Part shown: positions 7,701-15,781 of the stretch, one piece after another
How the letters are laid out: every line of letters starts with the position of its first letter
Numbering within the stretch: position 1 is the first letter of the stretch
DNA from: CAZSLI01 sp964607705
GTDB lineage: Bacteria; Actinomycetota; Coriobacteriia; Anaerosomatales; PHET01
Reading direction: 5' to 3'
DNA length: 64,000 nt
NCBI GenBank assembly: GCA_964607705.1
Contig: CAZSLI010000010.1
Span: 1 to 64,000, forward strand
Notes under the pieces: generated by a model
What the model was told of the DNA's origin: nothing
Seen by the model: the letters and a program-made list of their open reading frames with translations, nothing else
Database searches by the model: none
Made by a program: the position numbers and the translations under genes

Positions 7701-8819
7701 TTATCGAATCGCTGCGAGCACCCGCTCGCACACCGTCTGCGCAGCCATCGGCTTGCCCAGCGTCTTCGCGTTGCCCGCCATCTGCTCGAGACGCTCAGGA
7801 TGCGTCGAGAGGAACCTGACCTTCTCCACGACGTCCTCTTCGTCACGAGACAACATTCCAGCTCCGGAGTTGACCAGGAAATCTACGTTGTATATCTCCT
7901 GACCCGGCACTGGGTTGTAGATGATAAGCGGCAGTCCGACGGCGAGCGACTCGGAAACAGTGAGCCCGCCGGCCTTTCCGACCAAGACGTCGGCTGCACC
8001 CATCATCTTGTGCATATCAGGAGTGTAGCCGAAAACGCGGACGTGGTCGGCTTTACGTGCGAGCGTATCGAGCCGCCTCTTGAGGCGGGCGCTATGCCCG
8101 GTGGCGGCGGCTACCTGTATCCCGCCCTGGGAGAGCTCGGCGGCGATATCGCGAACCTCGCTCGTCAACCCGGCGGCAGCTGTGAGGAGCACGGTGAACC
8201 GGTCGCTGAGCCCCAGCGCCTTACGACACTCATCGCGGGTCAGGGGCTCGGAGAACTTCTCGTGGACCGGGATGCCGCTCACGACCAGACGGTCCCACGC
8301 GAGACCGCGAACCACCAAGTCCTCGCGCACCTCCTTGGAGGCGACGAAGTAGAGGTCAGTACCCGGATGAAGCCACGTCCGGTGCACGCCATAGTCGGTG
8401 ATGACAGTCGCAACCACCATCGGCCGCTCCTGCTTGATGTCGGACACGACGCCGCCCGCAACGGGGAAGGTCGAGATCACGGCATCGGGCCTGAACTGGT
8501 CGATGTAGGCCGTCGCCCGCTGAAAACCCATGATCCGCAGCTCGTGGACGACAGGATTCGTCGGCAGGGCGTTCGAGACCTCGAAGAACGTGCCATAGAG
8601 GTCCGGAAAGAACTGGACCGACTGCTGATAGGCGAACTTGGCCAGCACGTTGAGGCCCGGCATGAACTCTTGGAAGAAGTCCACGATCTGGACCTCCACC
8701 TCTGCCGAGTAGTGTTCCTTGAAGTAGCGGAGCAGTGCTTCGGCGGCCGATCTATGCCCGCCGCCGAAGGACGCCGAGAAGATGAGCACCCGGCGCTTGG
8801 CCGGACGGCGCTGCGGCAT
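7701..8819 (-). CDS. MGDG synthase/UgtP-type diacylglycerol glycosyltransferase
   Basis: A 372-residue GT28/MurG-like transferase. The N-terminal MGDG-synthase domain starts VLIFSASFGGGHRSAAEALL (residues 10-29), and the C-terminal UDP-sugar half contains GKAGGLTVSESLAVGLPLIIY with the expected Gly-Gly and Glu residues. Enzymes of this type glycosylate diacylglycerol at the cytoplasmic membrane face. Its ATG overlaps the stop of the STAS/ATPase gene by one base (TGATG), so translation is coupled to a signalling protein, which may link membrane glycolipid synthesis to a stress response (inference). Confidence 0.87.
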   Translation of the reverse strand: MPQRRPAKRRVLIFSASFGGGHRSAAEALLRYFKEHYSAEVEVQIVDFFQEFMPGLNVLAKFAYQQSVQFFPDLYGTFFEVSNALPTNPVVHELRIMGFQRATAYIDQFRPDAVISTFPVAGGVVSDIKQERPMVVATVITDYGVHRTWLHPGTDLYFVASKEVREDLVVRGLAWDRLVVSGIPVHEKFSEPLTRDECRKALGLSDRFTVLLTAAAGLTSEVRDIAAELSQGGIQVAAATGHSARLKRRLDTLARKADHVRVFGYTPDMHKMMGAADVLVGKAGGLTVSESLAVGLPLIIYNPVPGQEIYNVDFLVNSGAGMLSRDEEDVVEKVRFLSTHPERLEQMAGNAKTLGKPMAAQTVCERVLAAIR

Positions 8820-9604
8820 CAGACCGCCCCGACACGATGCTTGGTGAGCCGGACGAGCGTTCCGCCAAGCGGTGAAGGCTCGAACTCGACGCGGTCCATC
8901 AGCGCACGCATGAACATTATTCCTCGGCCATCGGGCCGGTATGGATCATCTTCGGAGTTGGTTGGCTGCCCGTCGAAGTACCGGCCGTTGTCCATCACCT
9001 CGAGCAGCACGCGGTCTGAATAGGCCGCCACTCGCACTTGCACCTCGCTATCGTCGCTCGTCGATGCGCCGTGACGTATCGCGTTCGCCAGAGCTTCGCC
9101 AAGCGCAACCTTGATGTCGAAGAGGGCGGACTCCGGGAAATTGAGGGGCATGAGCACCTCGCAGACCTGCTCGCGAACACTGGATAGCTGAGTGACATCC
9201 GCCTCCATGTCGATCACACGGTCCCACAGGGGATCGGCCGACAGCGGGGGCAGGTCCAGACCCTCAAGCGCCGCATCGACGTTGGCGGACATGGCGATGG
9301 ACGCGGCCACGGTGACAAGGCCGGACAATTCGAGGATGCGCGTCACGTCGCGCGTCGCTCCGGCAAGGATCAGCCGACCACCGGCTGGTCGCAACTTGTG
9401 ATCGAGCCAGACGAGCAGGCCGAGCGCGGAACTGTCCGCATAGTCGACTCCCGCCAGATCGAGAACGACGTTCGTGCAGCCGCCCTCCATGACAGTCTCG
9501 AGTGCGCGCCTGAGTTCCGGCACCACCGACATGTCGATATCCCCGGACGGCCTCACCACACAGGCGCGCGGGCCTGTCTCTTTAACGATCTGAAACGGCG
9601 TCAT
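8819..9604 (-). CDS. Fused STAS / SpoIIAB-like anti-sigma kinase protein
   Basis: A 261-residue protein with two regulatory domains normally encoded separately. Residues 1-105 form a STAS (anti-anti-sigma, SpoIIAA-like) domain with the phosphorylatable serine context VDYADSSALGLLVWL. Residues 125-258 form a HATPase_c_2 anti-sigma kinase domain with ALGEALANAIRHGAS (N box), EVMDNGRYFDG and DGRGIMFMRALMDRV. Partner switches usually have kinase, STAS target and PP2C phosphatase as separate proteins; here two are one chain and the phosphatase is encoded 34 bases upstream. ATG at 9604 follows AGGAAC. No sigma factor is adjacent, so the regulated target is unknown. Confidence 0.85.
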   Translation of the reverse strand: MTPFQIVKETGPRACVVRPSGDIDMSVVPELRRALETVMEGGCTNVVLDLAGVDYADSSALGLLVWLDHKLRPAGGRLILAGATRDVTRILELSGLVTVAASIAMSANVDAALEGLDLPPLSADPLWDRVIDMEADVTQLSSVREQVCEVLMPLNFPESALFDIKVALGEALANAIRHGASTSDDSEVQVRVAAYSDRVLLEVMDNGRYFDGQPTNSEDDPYRPDGRGIMFMRALMDRVEFEPSPLGGTLVRLTKHRVGAV

Positions 9605-9638
9605 TCTAGCCGGTGTTCCTTTCGCAGTCTTTTGCGAT

Positions 9639-12600
9639 TCAGCGCACTCTCAATACGAGGACCGCCACATCATCGCGGAGTTCACCGGCAGCATAGTCGC
9701 ACACGGACTTCAGCAGCGATTCCGCCATGTCCGGAGGCGCTTCGTCGCCAGCGAGTACATCCCTTACCCGTTCTTCACCGTAGAAGATACTACCCCTGCG
9801 AGCCTCGGTGACGCCGTCCGTGTACAGAAGAATCGTATCGCCGGCCCGCAGTGTCGTTGAGCCCTCGTCGTACGAGAGATCACTTTGAGCACCGAGCAAT
9901 GGTCCCGTGACAGAGAGTGGCTCGATCGATCCATCGATCCGCCTGAGTAGCCCCGGCGGGTGGCCACCGTCCGCCCAGGACAGGACGCCTGTTGACGGCA
10001 CGAAGCAGCCGAGCCAGACCGTCACTATGTCGGACGGGTCGTCATGCTCGGCGATCATGTTGTTGACCTCTGACACGATCTTCGAGGGTGAATGCCCGGC
10101 GACGACAAGGGCCCGTATGACGTACTTGATCATCGATGTCTTGGTGGCGGCGCGAACTCCCTTGCCGCACACATCCGCGATGGAGAACCAGATTGAACCG
10201 CCCGGGCCTCTGAAGAGGTCGTAGTAGTCACCACCGATGGTCGCCTCGGCGCTCCCCGGCTGATAGACCGATCCGGCCTCCAGTTCGGCCAGGTCAGGAT
10301 TGCGCTCGGGGAGGATCGACTCCTGCAGTACACGCGACACCTCATGCTCTCGTCCGTACAGCCGCGCGGTGTCGATGGCTAGTGCGGCCTGAGATGCGAA
10401 GGTCTGAAGGACGTTCATGTCCTCGGTGCTGAATGCTCCCGGGTTGTTGGCGAACACTATGAGCACGCCGATCGCACGACCGCGGGCAAGGAGCGGAACC
10501 GCCAGCAGGGAACGGAGGCCCGCCAGCGCCGCCATTCCTGCGACACCGCCCATGGAATCGTGGAGATCTCTCAGCGCCACCGGCTCACGTCGTTTCGACA
10601 CTTGGCCCGGTATGTCCTGGCCGATCTCGAGTCGAAGGTCAAGGATCCGCCCCGGAAGTGCCCCGCGTCCCATAGCGACGGCAAGGTGTCGGCCGTCCGG
10701 CTCGTTGAGCATGAGTGCGACCGCATCCGCCGAGAGGATCTTCTGGACCACGTCGAGCACGCGGTCCAGAACGACGTCGAGCCGCAGCGAGGAGCCGACC
10801 GCCTGGCTGATACGGAAGATCGTCTCGAGGTTCTCGGCGCGCGCCAGGGCTCGCCGGAAGAAGTACGCGTTATCGAGCGCCAGCGAGATCTCATCGGCGA
10901 TGGCCTCCCCGATCTCCGAGGCATGCCGGATCGGAACGCCGGACCGCAAGCCAACGAGCAGGACGGCCCCGTGGTCGGTCTCGAACGCGATGGGCACCGC
11001 CAGGAGGCGGTCTGCCCGGTACTCATCCAGCACTTCTTCGGCGCCCTCCTCGTCACGTCCGATGATCACTGCGCATGGCCGTCCTCGGAGACCGAAGGCT
11101 CGGTACGCCAGACCGATCAGGCGGGCATCGCGACGGTCCTCCGTGGAGTCCATTCCAAGGACGGCACGGTCCAGGGGGGCGATCGAGACGACCGCAGCAT
11201 CGAACAGGTCGGCGACGATGTCTTCGACCGTGTGAAGGGCCGCCTGGATGCTGTCGGGGCGAACGAGCTTCTCGGCGATCAGCTGGAGTGCCTCCGCGAT
11301 CCGGCGAGCCTCGCTCTCGAACTCGAACAGTCGCGAGGTCTGCACCGCCACAGCGGCGTGGGCACAGAACGTGCGGAGCATCTCCTGCTCGCCCTCGCTC
11401 AACGACGAATCCGCCTCTCTGAGCACGACTATCGCCCCGAGCTGAGTGTCACCTGCCAACAGCGGTGCGGCCAGCGCGTCGAGCTGCCCCGGTTGCACAC
11501 CCGGAAGCTCGCGTGCGATGTCGGCCTCGCCCTGGATGCAGACCGCCTCACGGGTAGCCAGGGCGCCGTTGAGCCATCCCGATTCGTGAGAGCTCACCGG
11601 CTCAGCATGGGCGAACTCCTTTCCCCGAGCGCGCCGGGGGACGAACGCGTTGTCGTCGAGAAGGTAGATCGCGGTGCCGCGAGGACCAACGAGGTGGTTC
11701 ATCGAGTCGAGGACCGCATCGAGCACCTCGTCGAGCCGCGAGGAGCTCGCGAGGAGTTGCGACAGGTCTTGCAGGGCGTTCAATCGTCGGGAAACGGCGT
11801 TGAAGGCGTCGGCTACCCTCGATAGTTCGTCACCCGAATCAGTCGACAACGGACGCACGTAGGAACCGGCCGCCGCATTGCGGGCCGCACGCTCAAGGTC
11901 TCGCAGCGGACGGACCATGCGCTGGGAGATGACCCACACGGACCCCAGGGCAGCCAGACCACCCATCACAAGGACGACTGCCGTAGGAGCGACCGAGCGC
12001 GCCATGGCGCCCCACGAAGCCGTCGCCGGCTGCACGACGACGATCCGCCAGCCGAGGCTTTCGAGGAATCGCACGTCGCGATAGCGACCTACCAACGGCG
12101 TGCCGTCACGTGCCCGTGCGCGAAGACGACCGGCATCCGCCGTTTCAGGACTCCAGCGAGCGTTCTTGATGAGCAAAGGGTTCTGAGCCTCGTTCGCCGC
12201 CACAACCGTGTCGCGGCCATAGATGATCACGGCGCGGCCATGGGTCGGCTCTCCCGCTGCATTTACCGCATCGGAGAAGATGCGGTCCTTGAGCTTCACG
12301 CATATGACCAAGGCCTCGCCACCACGGCCGATGGCCGTGTGCGTCATCCACACGTCGCAGCCGCCGGTACTCGGCCAGACTGCCGTGAATCCCGTCCGCC
12401 CTGCGAGAGCGGCGACGAATGCGGGCAGTTGTCGGACCGACGCCGTCTCGATCTCGCTCCTCGGAAATGCCGCAACGGTCCTGCCGGTCCGATCGGCGAT
12501 GATGAGCGAGTCGAGGGTCGCCTGATTGTGCTTGAAAGCAATGCCGAGTGCATCCTCGAGCTTGGGCCCACGCTGTGATGCAGCCTGCTCGCTCGCCTGG

Positions 12601-12818
12601 GAGACCGCCAACGATGCCGAGCGAAGATCACCGGCGACGCTGTCGTCGACAACCTCGATCACCCTCAGGTCGCGGTTGCGTTCGGTCTCGGCGGTGAGCC
12701 TTGACGCGCTGATAAGCGAGAAGACCAGGGCGGCGGTGATAGTGCAGACGCCAACGACGAAGGCAGTCCGCACTATTCGCTGAGCTAGGCCCGCTGTCGG
12801 GCGTGCCGCGCGAGCCAT
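9639..12818 (-). CDS. Membrane SpoIIE-type PP2C phosphatase with HAMP and three GAF-like domains
   Basis: A 1059-residue receptor phosphatase: transmembrane segment about 18-38, extracellular sensor about 40-270, second transmembrane segment about 275-297, HAMP about 298-350, GAF-like domains about 365-490, 520-650 and 680-820, and a SpoIIE/PP2C domain from about 850 to the end. Metal-binding motifs of the phosphatase are visible in TIGGDYYDLFRGPGG, FSIADVCGKGVRAATK and the terminal LRDDVAVLVLRVR. It probably dephosphorylates the STAS serine of the downstream fused protein in response to an external or small-molecule signal. ATG at 12818 follows GGGGGGA. The ligand is not predictable. Confidence 0.9.
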   Translation of the reverse strand: MARAARPTAGLAQRIVRTAFVVGVCTITAALVFSLISASRLTAETERNRDLRVIEVVDDSVAGDLRSASLAVSQASEQAASQRGPKLEDALGIAFKHNQATLDSLIIADRTGRTVAAFPRSEIETASVRQLPAFVAALAGRTGFTAVWPSTGGCDVWMTHTAIGRGGEALVICVKLKDRIFSDAVNAAGEPTHGRAVIIYGRDTVVAANEAQNPLLIKNARWSPETADAGRLRARARDGTPLVGRYRDVRFLESLGWRIVVVQPATASWGAMARSVAPTAVVLVMGGLAALGSVWVISQRMVRPLRDLERAARNAAAGSYVRPLSTDSGDELSRVADAFNAVSRRLNALQDLSQLLASSSRLDEVLDAVLDSMNHLVGPRGTAIYLLDDNAFVPRRARGKEFAHAEPVSSHESGWLNGALATREAVCIQGEADIARELPGVQPGQLDALAAPLLAGDTQLGAIVVLREADSSLSEGEQEMLRTFCAHAAVAVQTSRLFEFESEARRIAEALQLIAEKLVRPDSIQAALHTVEDIVADLFDAAVVSIAPLDRAVLGMDSTEDRRDARLIGLAYRAFGLRGRPCAVIIGRDEEGAEEVLDEYRADRLLAVPIAFETDHGAVLLVGLRSGVPIRHASEIGEAIADEISLALDNAYFFRRALARAENLETIFRISQAVGSSLRLDVVLDRVLDVVQKILSADAVALMLNEPDGRHLAVAMGRGALPGRILDLRLEIGQDIPGQVSKRREPVALRDLHDSMGGVAGMAALAGLRSLLAVPLLARGRAIGVLIVFANNPGAFSTEDMNVLQTFASQAALAIDTARLYGREHEVSRVLQESILPERNPDLAELEAGSVYQPGSAEATIGGDYYDLFRGPGGSIWFSIADVCGKGVRAATKTSMIKYVIRALVVAGHSPSKIVSEVNNMIAEHDDPSDIVTVWLGCFVPSTGVLSWADGGHPPGLLRRIDGSIEPLSVTGPLLGAQSDLSYDEGSTTLRAGDTILLYTDGVTEARRGSIFYGEERVRDVLAGDEAPPDMAESLLKSVCDYAAGELRDDVAVLVLRVR

Positions 12819-12843
12819 CTGTCCCCCCGATGATGACTGCGTT

Positions 12844-12859
12844 GATGGGCATGCCCATC
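12844..12859. repeat. Perfect 16-bp palindrome between ccdA and the SpoIIE-type gene
   Basis: GATGGGCATGCCCATC reads identically on both strands. It lies 26 bases upstream of the phosphatase start and 31 bases past the ccdA stop. It could be an operator for the phosphatase gene or the stem of a ccdA terminator; no T tract follows on the minus strand. Confidence 0.5.
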
Positions 12860-12890
12860 GTACTTCAGGGTGGGCCGCAACGCACGAGGA

Positions 12891-13616
12891 CTACACGTTG
12901 AGCGACGGCACCACTTTCGAGAGCCAGGTCGCCAACACGCCAAGCCGTCCCGTGAAGATGAGCACACCGATGACGATCAGCATCGCGCCGGCCACGCGGT
13001 TGAGGACCAAGGCATGCCTTCCGAGGAACCGCATGAAGCCCTTCACCCTCCCGAAGAGCAGTGCGACAGCGACGAAGGGTATCCCGAGGCCCAGCGAAAA
13101 GACGAGGAGCAAGAGCGATCCCTGCGCGACACTACCCGAGGCGCCGGCGAGGGCGAGGATCGTTCCGAGTATGGGACCGACACACGGAGTCCATCCGAAC
13201 GCAAATGCCACGCCCAGCACGAACGAGGCGCCTCTACCGAATGCCCTCGTCTTCTCCAGGTCGAAGCGCGCCTCGCCATAGAGCCACGGAAGCTTGATGA
13301 TCCCAAGCATGACGATGCCGAACAACACGACAGCGACCCCAGCCACTTTCTCGAGCGGCTCGCGATACGACGAGAGCACGCTGCCCAACAACGAGGCCGA
13401 GGCACCCAGGGCGATGAACACGAGCGAGAAGCCCGCGACGAAGAGCAGTGCCGGCGCCAGCACCTGTCCCAGCGACCGCTCCTCATCGGCGAGCTCGGCG
13501 GTCGTGAGGCCGGTCATGAAGGACAGGTAGCCGGGAATCAGCGGGAGCACACAAGGCGACAGGAACGACAGGAGGCCCGCCCCGAATGCAGCGGCGATAG
13601 AGACTTCATTCGTCAA
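12891..13616 (-). CDS. ccdA: CcdA-type thiol-disulfide transporter
   Basis: A 241-residue membrane protein with six or seven hydrophobic segments, the CcdA/DsbD-beta family that moves reducing power from cytoplasmic thioredoxin across the membrane. The two active cysteines sit in FLSPCVLPLIPGY (about residue 22) and GWTPCVGPILG (about residue 144), both flanked by prolines as in the family. Its promoter carries the CsoR-type palindrome at 13658-13677, shared in form with the trxA promoter, suggesting joint control of both halves of a thiol relay. No cytochrome c maturation genes are nearby. Confidence 0.92.
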   Translation of the reverse strand: MTNEVSIAAAFGAGLLSFLSPCVLPLIPGYLSFMTGLTTAELADEERSLGQVLAPALLFVAGFSLVFIALGASASLLGSVLSSYREPLEKVAGVAVVLFGIVMLGIIKLPWLYGEARFDLEKTRAFGRGASFVLGVAFAFGWTPCVGPILGTILALAGASGSVAQGSLLLLVFSLGLGIPFVAVALLFGRVKGFMRFLGRHALVLNRVAGAMLIVIGVLIFTGRLGVLATWLSKVVPSLNV

Positions 13617-13656
13617 GAGGCCCTCGATCCACGGTTACAGAGATCACGCGCGCCGA

Positions 13657-13686
13657 AGTATACCCTAGGGGGTATACAGGCCGCAA
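13657..13686 (-). promoter_or_regulatory. ccdA promoter with CsoR/CstR-type operator
   Basis: On the minus strand: -35 TTGCGG (13686-13681), 18-base spacer, -10 TATACT (13662-13657). The spacer and part of the -10 hold the inverted repeat GTATACCC-TAGG-GGGTATAC at 13658-13677, matching the GC-core/AT-flank form of CsoR-family operators. The ccdA start is 41 bases downstream of the -10. Repression by blocking RNA polymerase is inferred. Confidence 0.75.
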
Positions 13687-13711
13687 TGCGGAAAGGCAGT
13701 CGCCTGGGGCC

Positions 13712-13933
13712 TTAGCTGATGACTTCGGCCTCATAGCCGGCGCCGCGGATGGCGTCGATGATCTTGGTCGCGTCGACGATCTCGTCGTCATAGCTAACGA
13801 CCGTCTCGCCCGTGGCATGGTCCGTCTTCGATGAGATGACGCCATCCAGATCGCCAAGCGTCATGTCGACGAGCATCGAGCATGAGCTGCAGTGCATGCC
13901 GCTGGTCGCCAAGCGGTTGGTGACTTCTGCCAT
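13712..13933 (-). CDS. Heavy-metal-associated (HMA, CopZ-like) protein
   Basis: A 73-residue ferredoxin-like metal-binding domain with the motif GMHCSSCSMLVDMTLGDLDG, i.e. MxCxxC at about residues 13-18, and the usual C-terminal IIDAIRGAGYEAEVI strand-helix. Such proteins carry Cu(I) or similar soft metals in the cytosol. It lies immediately upstream of the ccdA promoter and downstream of the zinc-ribbon gene. No CopA-type P-ATPase is seen in the window, which is a gap if this is a copper chaperone. Confidence 0.88.
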   Translation of the reverse strand: MAEVTNRLATSGMHCSSCSMLVDMTLGDLDGVISSKTDHATGETVVSYDDEIVDATKIIDAIRGAGYEAEVIS

Positions 13934-13965
13934 CGGTGCCTCCCGTGTGCACGTGTATGTGTGAT

Positions 13966-14027
13966 GGCACGCATGGCGTGCCTCTCCCCTGCAGGTGCAT
14001 CGCCTACGACGAATAGTCTACCTGCAG
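13966..14027 (-). repeat. Two nested-scale inverted repeats after the zinc-ribbon gene
   Basis: GGCACGC-ATG-GCGTGCC at 13966-13982 is a tight 7-bp hairpin. CTGCAGGT at 13989-13996 pairs with ACCTGCAG at 14020-14027 and spans the stop codon of the zinc-ribbon gene. Together they could terminate or process the minus-strand transcript before the HMA gene, or bind a regulator. Neither has a T tract. Confidence 0.45.
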
Positions 14028-14359
14028 ATGCCGTCGTCCGTGCACTCGCTGAAACGCTGGCCGCAGTGGGGACACATCCGCCAATCTCCGAAGACTGTTC
14101 CCCCGCAGGCTTCGCATGCGTGATGGGCGCTCGATCGCGATTCCGTGCGGGCGTGCCCGCCACGTGAGAGGCTCCACGCGAGTCCCAGCACCAGCACGCC
14201 TGAAACGAGTGGCAGGACCCACCCTGCACCGGTGGTAGCGGTGCAGTTGGCAAAGCCCTCCTCGGCATTGAGCGCCAGGAGCAGTCCCAGTACGCCGAGC
14301 GCGGCCATGCCGCCGGTGAGCCCGGCGAAAGCGATGCGTCTGAGGGGTGTGCTCTTCAC
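14018..14359 (-). CDS. Small membrane protein with C-terminal zinc ribbon
   Basis: A 113-residue protein with two transmembrane segments (about 10-31 and 47-64), a short polar linker, and a C-terminal zinc-ribbon CEACGGTVFGDWRMCPHCG followed by another Cys pair near the end. The start is GTG at 14359 with only a weak AGG upstream. Directly upstream, between this gene and the response-regulator gene, is a consensus sigma-54 promoter at 14401-14416, so this is the best candidate target of the adjacent rpoN system. I do not recognise a named family; the ribbon suggests metal-dependent or protein-protein sensing at the membrane. Confidence 0.75.
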   Translation of the reverse strand: MKSTPLRRIAFAGLTGGMAALGVLGLLLALNAEEGFANCTATTGAGWVLPLVSGVLVLGLAWSLSRGGHARTESRSSAHHACEACGGTVFGDWRMCPHCGQRFSECTDDGICR

Positions 14360-14400
14360 GGGCTGCCTGATCCATGGGAATGGAGCGTACGCACGTGAAA

Positions 14401-14416
14401 TGCAAGGTGTGTGCCA
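14401..14416 (-). promoter_or_regulatory. Consensus sigma-54 (-24/-12) promoter
   Basis: The minus strand reads TGGCAC-ACACC-TTGCA, matching the sigma-54 consensus TGGCACNNNNNTTGCW at every defined position, with the GG and GC doublets correctly spaced. It begins six bases past the response-regulator stop and points at the zinc-ribbon gene; transcription would start near 14390. The neighbouring rpoN and NtrC-type genes make a functional site plausible. Confidence 0.8.
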
Positions 14417-14421
14417 GAGGA

Positions 14422-15771
14422 TTACAGGCCGAGGCGCTGCATCCTCGCTTCGAGCGTCTTGGCGGTGAGCCCGAGAAGTTTCGCCGCCTTCGGCACGTTC
14501 GCACCCGAGCGGTCGAGGGCCTGTCGGATCAGATCGAGCTCGACTTCCTCGAGATCCACGCCATCGTCCGGAAGACCGAAACGAGAAAGCGCGCGATCAC
14601 CCGCTCCCGCTCCGGCACGAACCTCCGCAGGAAGGTCCTCGACTCCGATCTCGTCCTCGTGCGACAGGATGACGATCCGCTCGATGGTGTTCTCGAGCTC
14701 TCGGATGTTGCCCGGCCACTGGTACTCCGCAAGGGCGCGCATCGCGTCGGGCGAGATCGTCTTGTCGACCGCCTTGAACTTGTCGAGGAAGTGCGCCACC
14801 AGCAGCGGTATGTCGGACGACCGCTGGCGAAGCGGCGGCAGCGTGATGGGCACGACGTTGAGACGATAGAACAAGTCCTCGCGGAAGTCGCCGTCCGCGA
14901 TGAGCTGCTGAAGATCACGATTGGTCGCGGCGACCACCCGCACGTCGACCTCGATGGAGCGCGTTCCACCGAGCCGCTCGAACCTGCGCTCCTGAAGCAC
15001 TCGAAGGAGCTTGATCTGGGTGGCGGGCGAGATGTCGCCGATCTCGTCCAGGAAAAGCGTGCCGCCGTTGGCCATCTCGAAGCGCCCCGGCTTCGGCGTC
15101 ATGGCACCCGTGAACGCGCCCTTTTCGTAGCCGAAGAGCTCGCTCTCGAGCAACGTCTCGGGGAGCGCGCCCGCCGATATCGAGACGAACGGCTTGCTGG
15201 CCCGCTCGGATAGATTGTGGAGCGCACGGGCGATGAGTTCTTTGCCGGTCCCCGACTCGCCGTAGATCAGGACGGTGGCGCTCGTCGGCGCCACCTTGCG
15301 CACAGTCTCCAACATCTCGAGCATGCGTTGGTCGGACGCCACGATCCCCTGGACGTCGTACTCCTTGCCAAGCTCTTCGCGGAGTCGCTCGACCTCGGCG
15401 GTGAGGTCCCGGTAGTGAAGCGCCTTCTCGATGGAGAGCTTGAGCTCTTCGAGGTCGAACGGCTTGGTGAGGTACTCGCTCGCCCCCGCCTTCATCGCCT
15501 CGACCGCTTGCGCGACGTTGCCATGCGCAGTGAGCATGATGATCGGGAAGTCCTGGCCCTTCTGGCGAACCCGCCGAAGCACCTCCATCCCATCCGGCTC
15601 AGGCATGCGGTGGTCGAGCACCATGATGTCGGGCTCCTGCTCGCCGATGGCCGCGAGCGCTTCTTTGCCGTCAGAAGCCTCGGTCACCTCAAAACCCTCG
15701 CCGGACAGCGCCTGGCCGAGAACCCAGCGCATGTTCTTCTCGTCGTCCACGATCAGGACGCGCTTAGTCAT
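14422..15771 (-). CDS. NtrC-family sigma-54-dependent response regulator
   Basis: A 449-residue enhancer-binding protein. The receiver domain (1-120) has the acidic pair in VLIVDDEKN and phospho-acceptor Asp in IMVLDHRMPEPDG; the AAA+ domain (about 145-375) has Walker A GESGTGKE, the sigma-54-contacting GAFTGA loop, Walker B TLFLDEIG and an arginine-rich sensor region; the C-terminal Fis-type helix-turn-helix is NVPKAAKLLGLTAKTLEARM. ATG at 15771 is chosen over an upstream GTG because AGAGGAG is well spaced. It follows the kinase gene by ten bases and is the response half of that pair. Confidence 0.95.
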   Translation of the reverse strand: MTKRVLIVDDEKNMRWVLGQALSGEGFEVTEASDGKEALAAIGEQEPDIMVLDHRMPEPDGMEVLRRVRQKGQDFPIIMLTAHGNVAQAVEAMKAGASEYLTKPFDLEELKLSIEKALHYRDLTAEVERLREELGKEYDVQGIVASDQRMLEMLETVRKVAPTSATVLIYGESGTGKELIARALHNLSERASKPFVSISAGALPETLLESELFGYEKGAFTGAMTPKPGRFEMANGGTLFLDEIGDISPATQIKLLRVLQERRFERLGGTRSIEVDVRVVAATNRDLQQLIADGDFREDLFYRLNVVPITLPPLRQRSSDIPLLVAHFLDKFKAVDKTISPDAMRALAEYQWPGNIRELENTIERIVILSHEDEIGVEDLPAEVRAGAGAGDRALSRFGLPDDGVDLEEVELDLIRQALDRSGANVPKAAKLLGLTAKTLEARMQRLGL

Positions 15772-15781
15772 TCGCACTCCT

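Noticed and set aside
13965..13982. TGGCAC at 13965-13970 as a sigma-54 promoter
   Set aside because: No TTGC follows at the required distance and no plus-strand gene lies downstream; it is part of a short hairpin.
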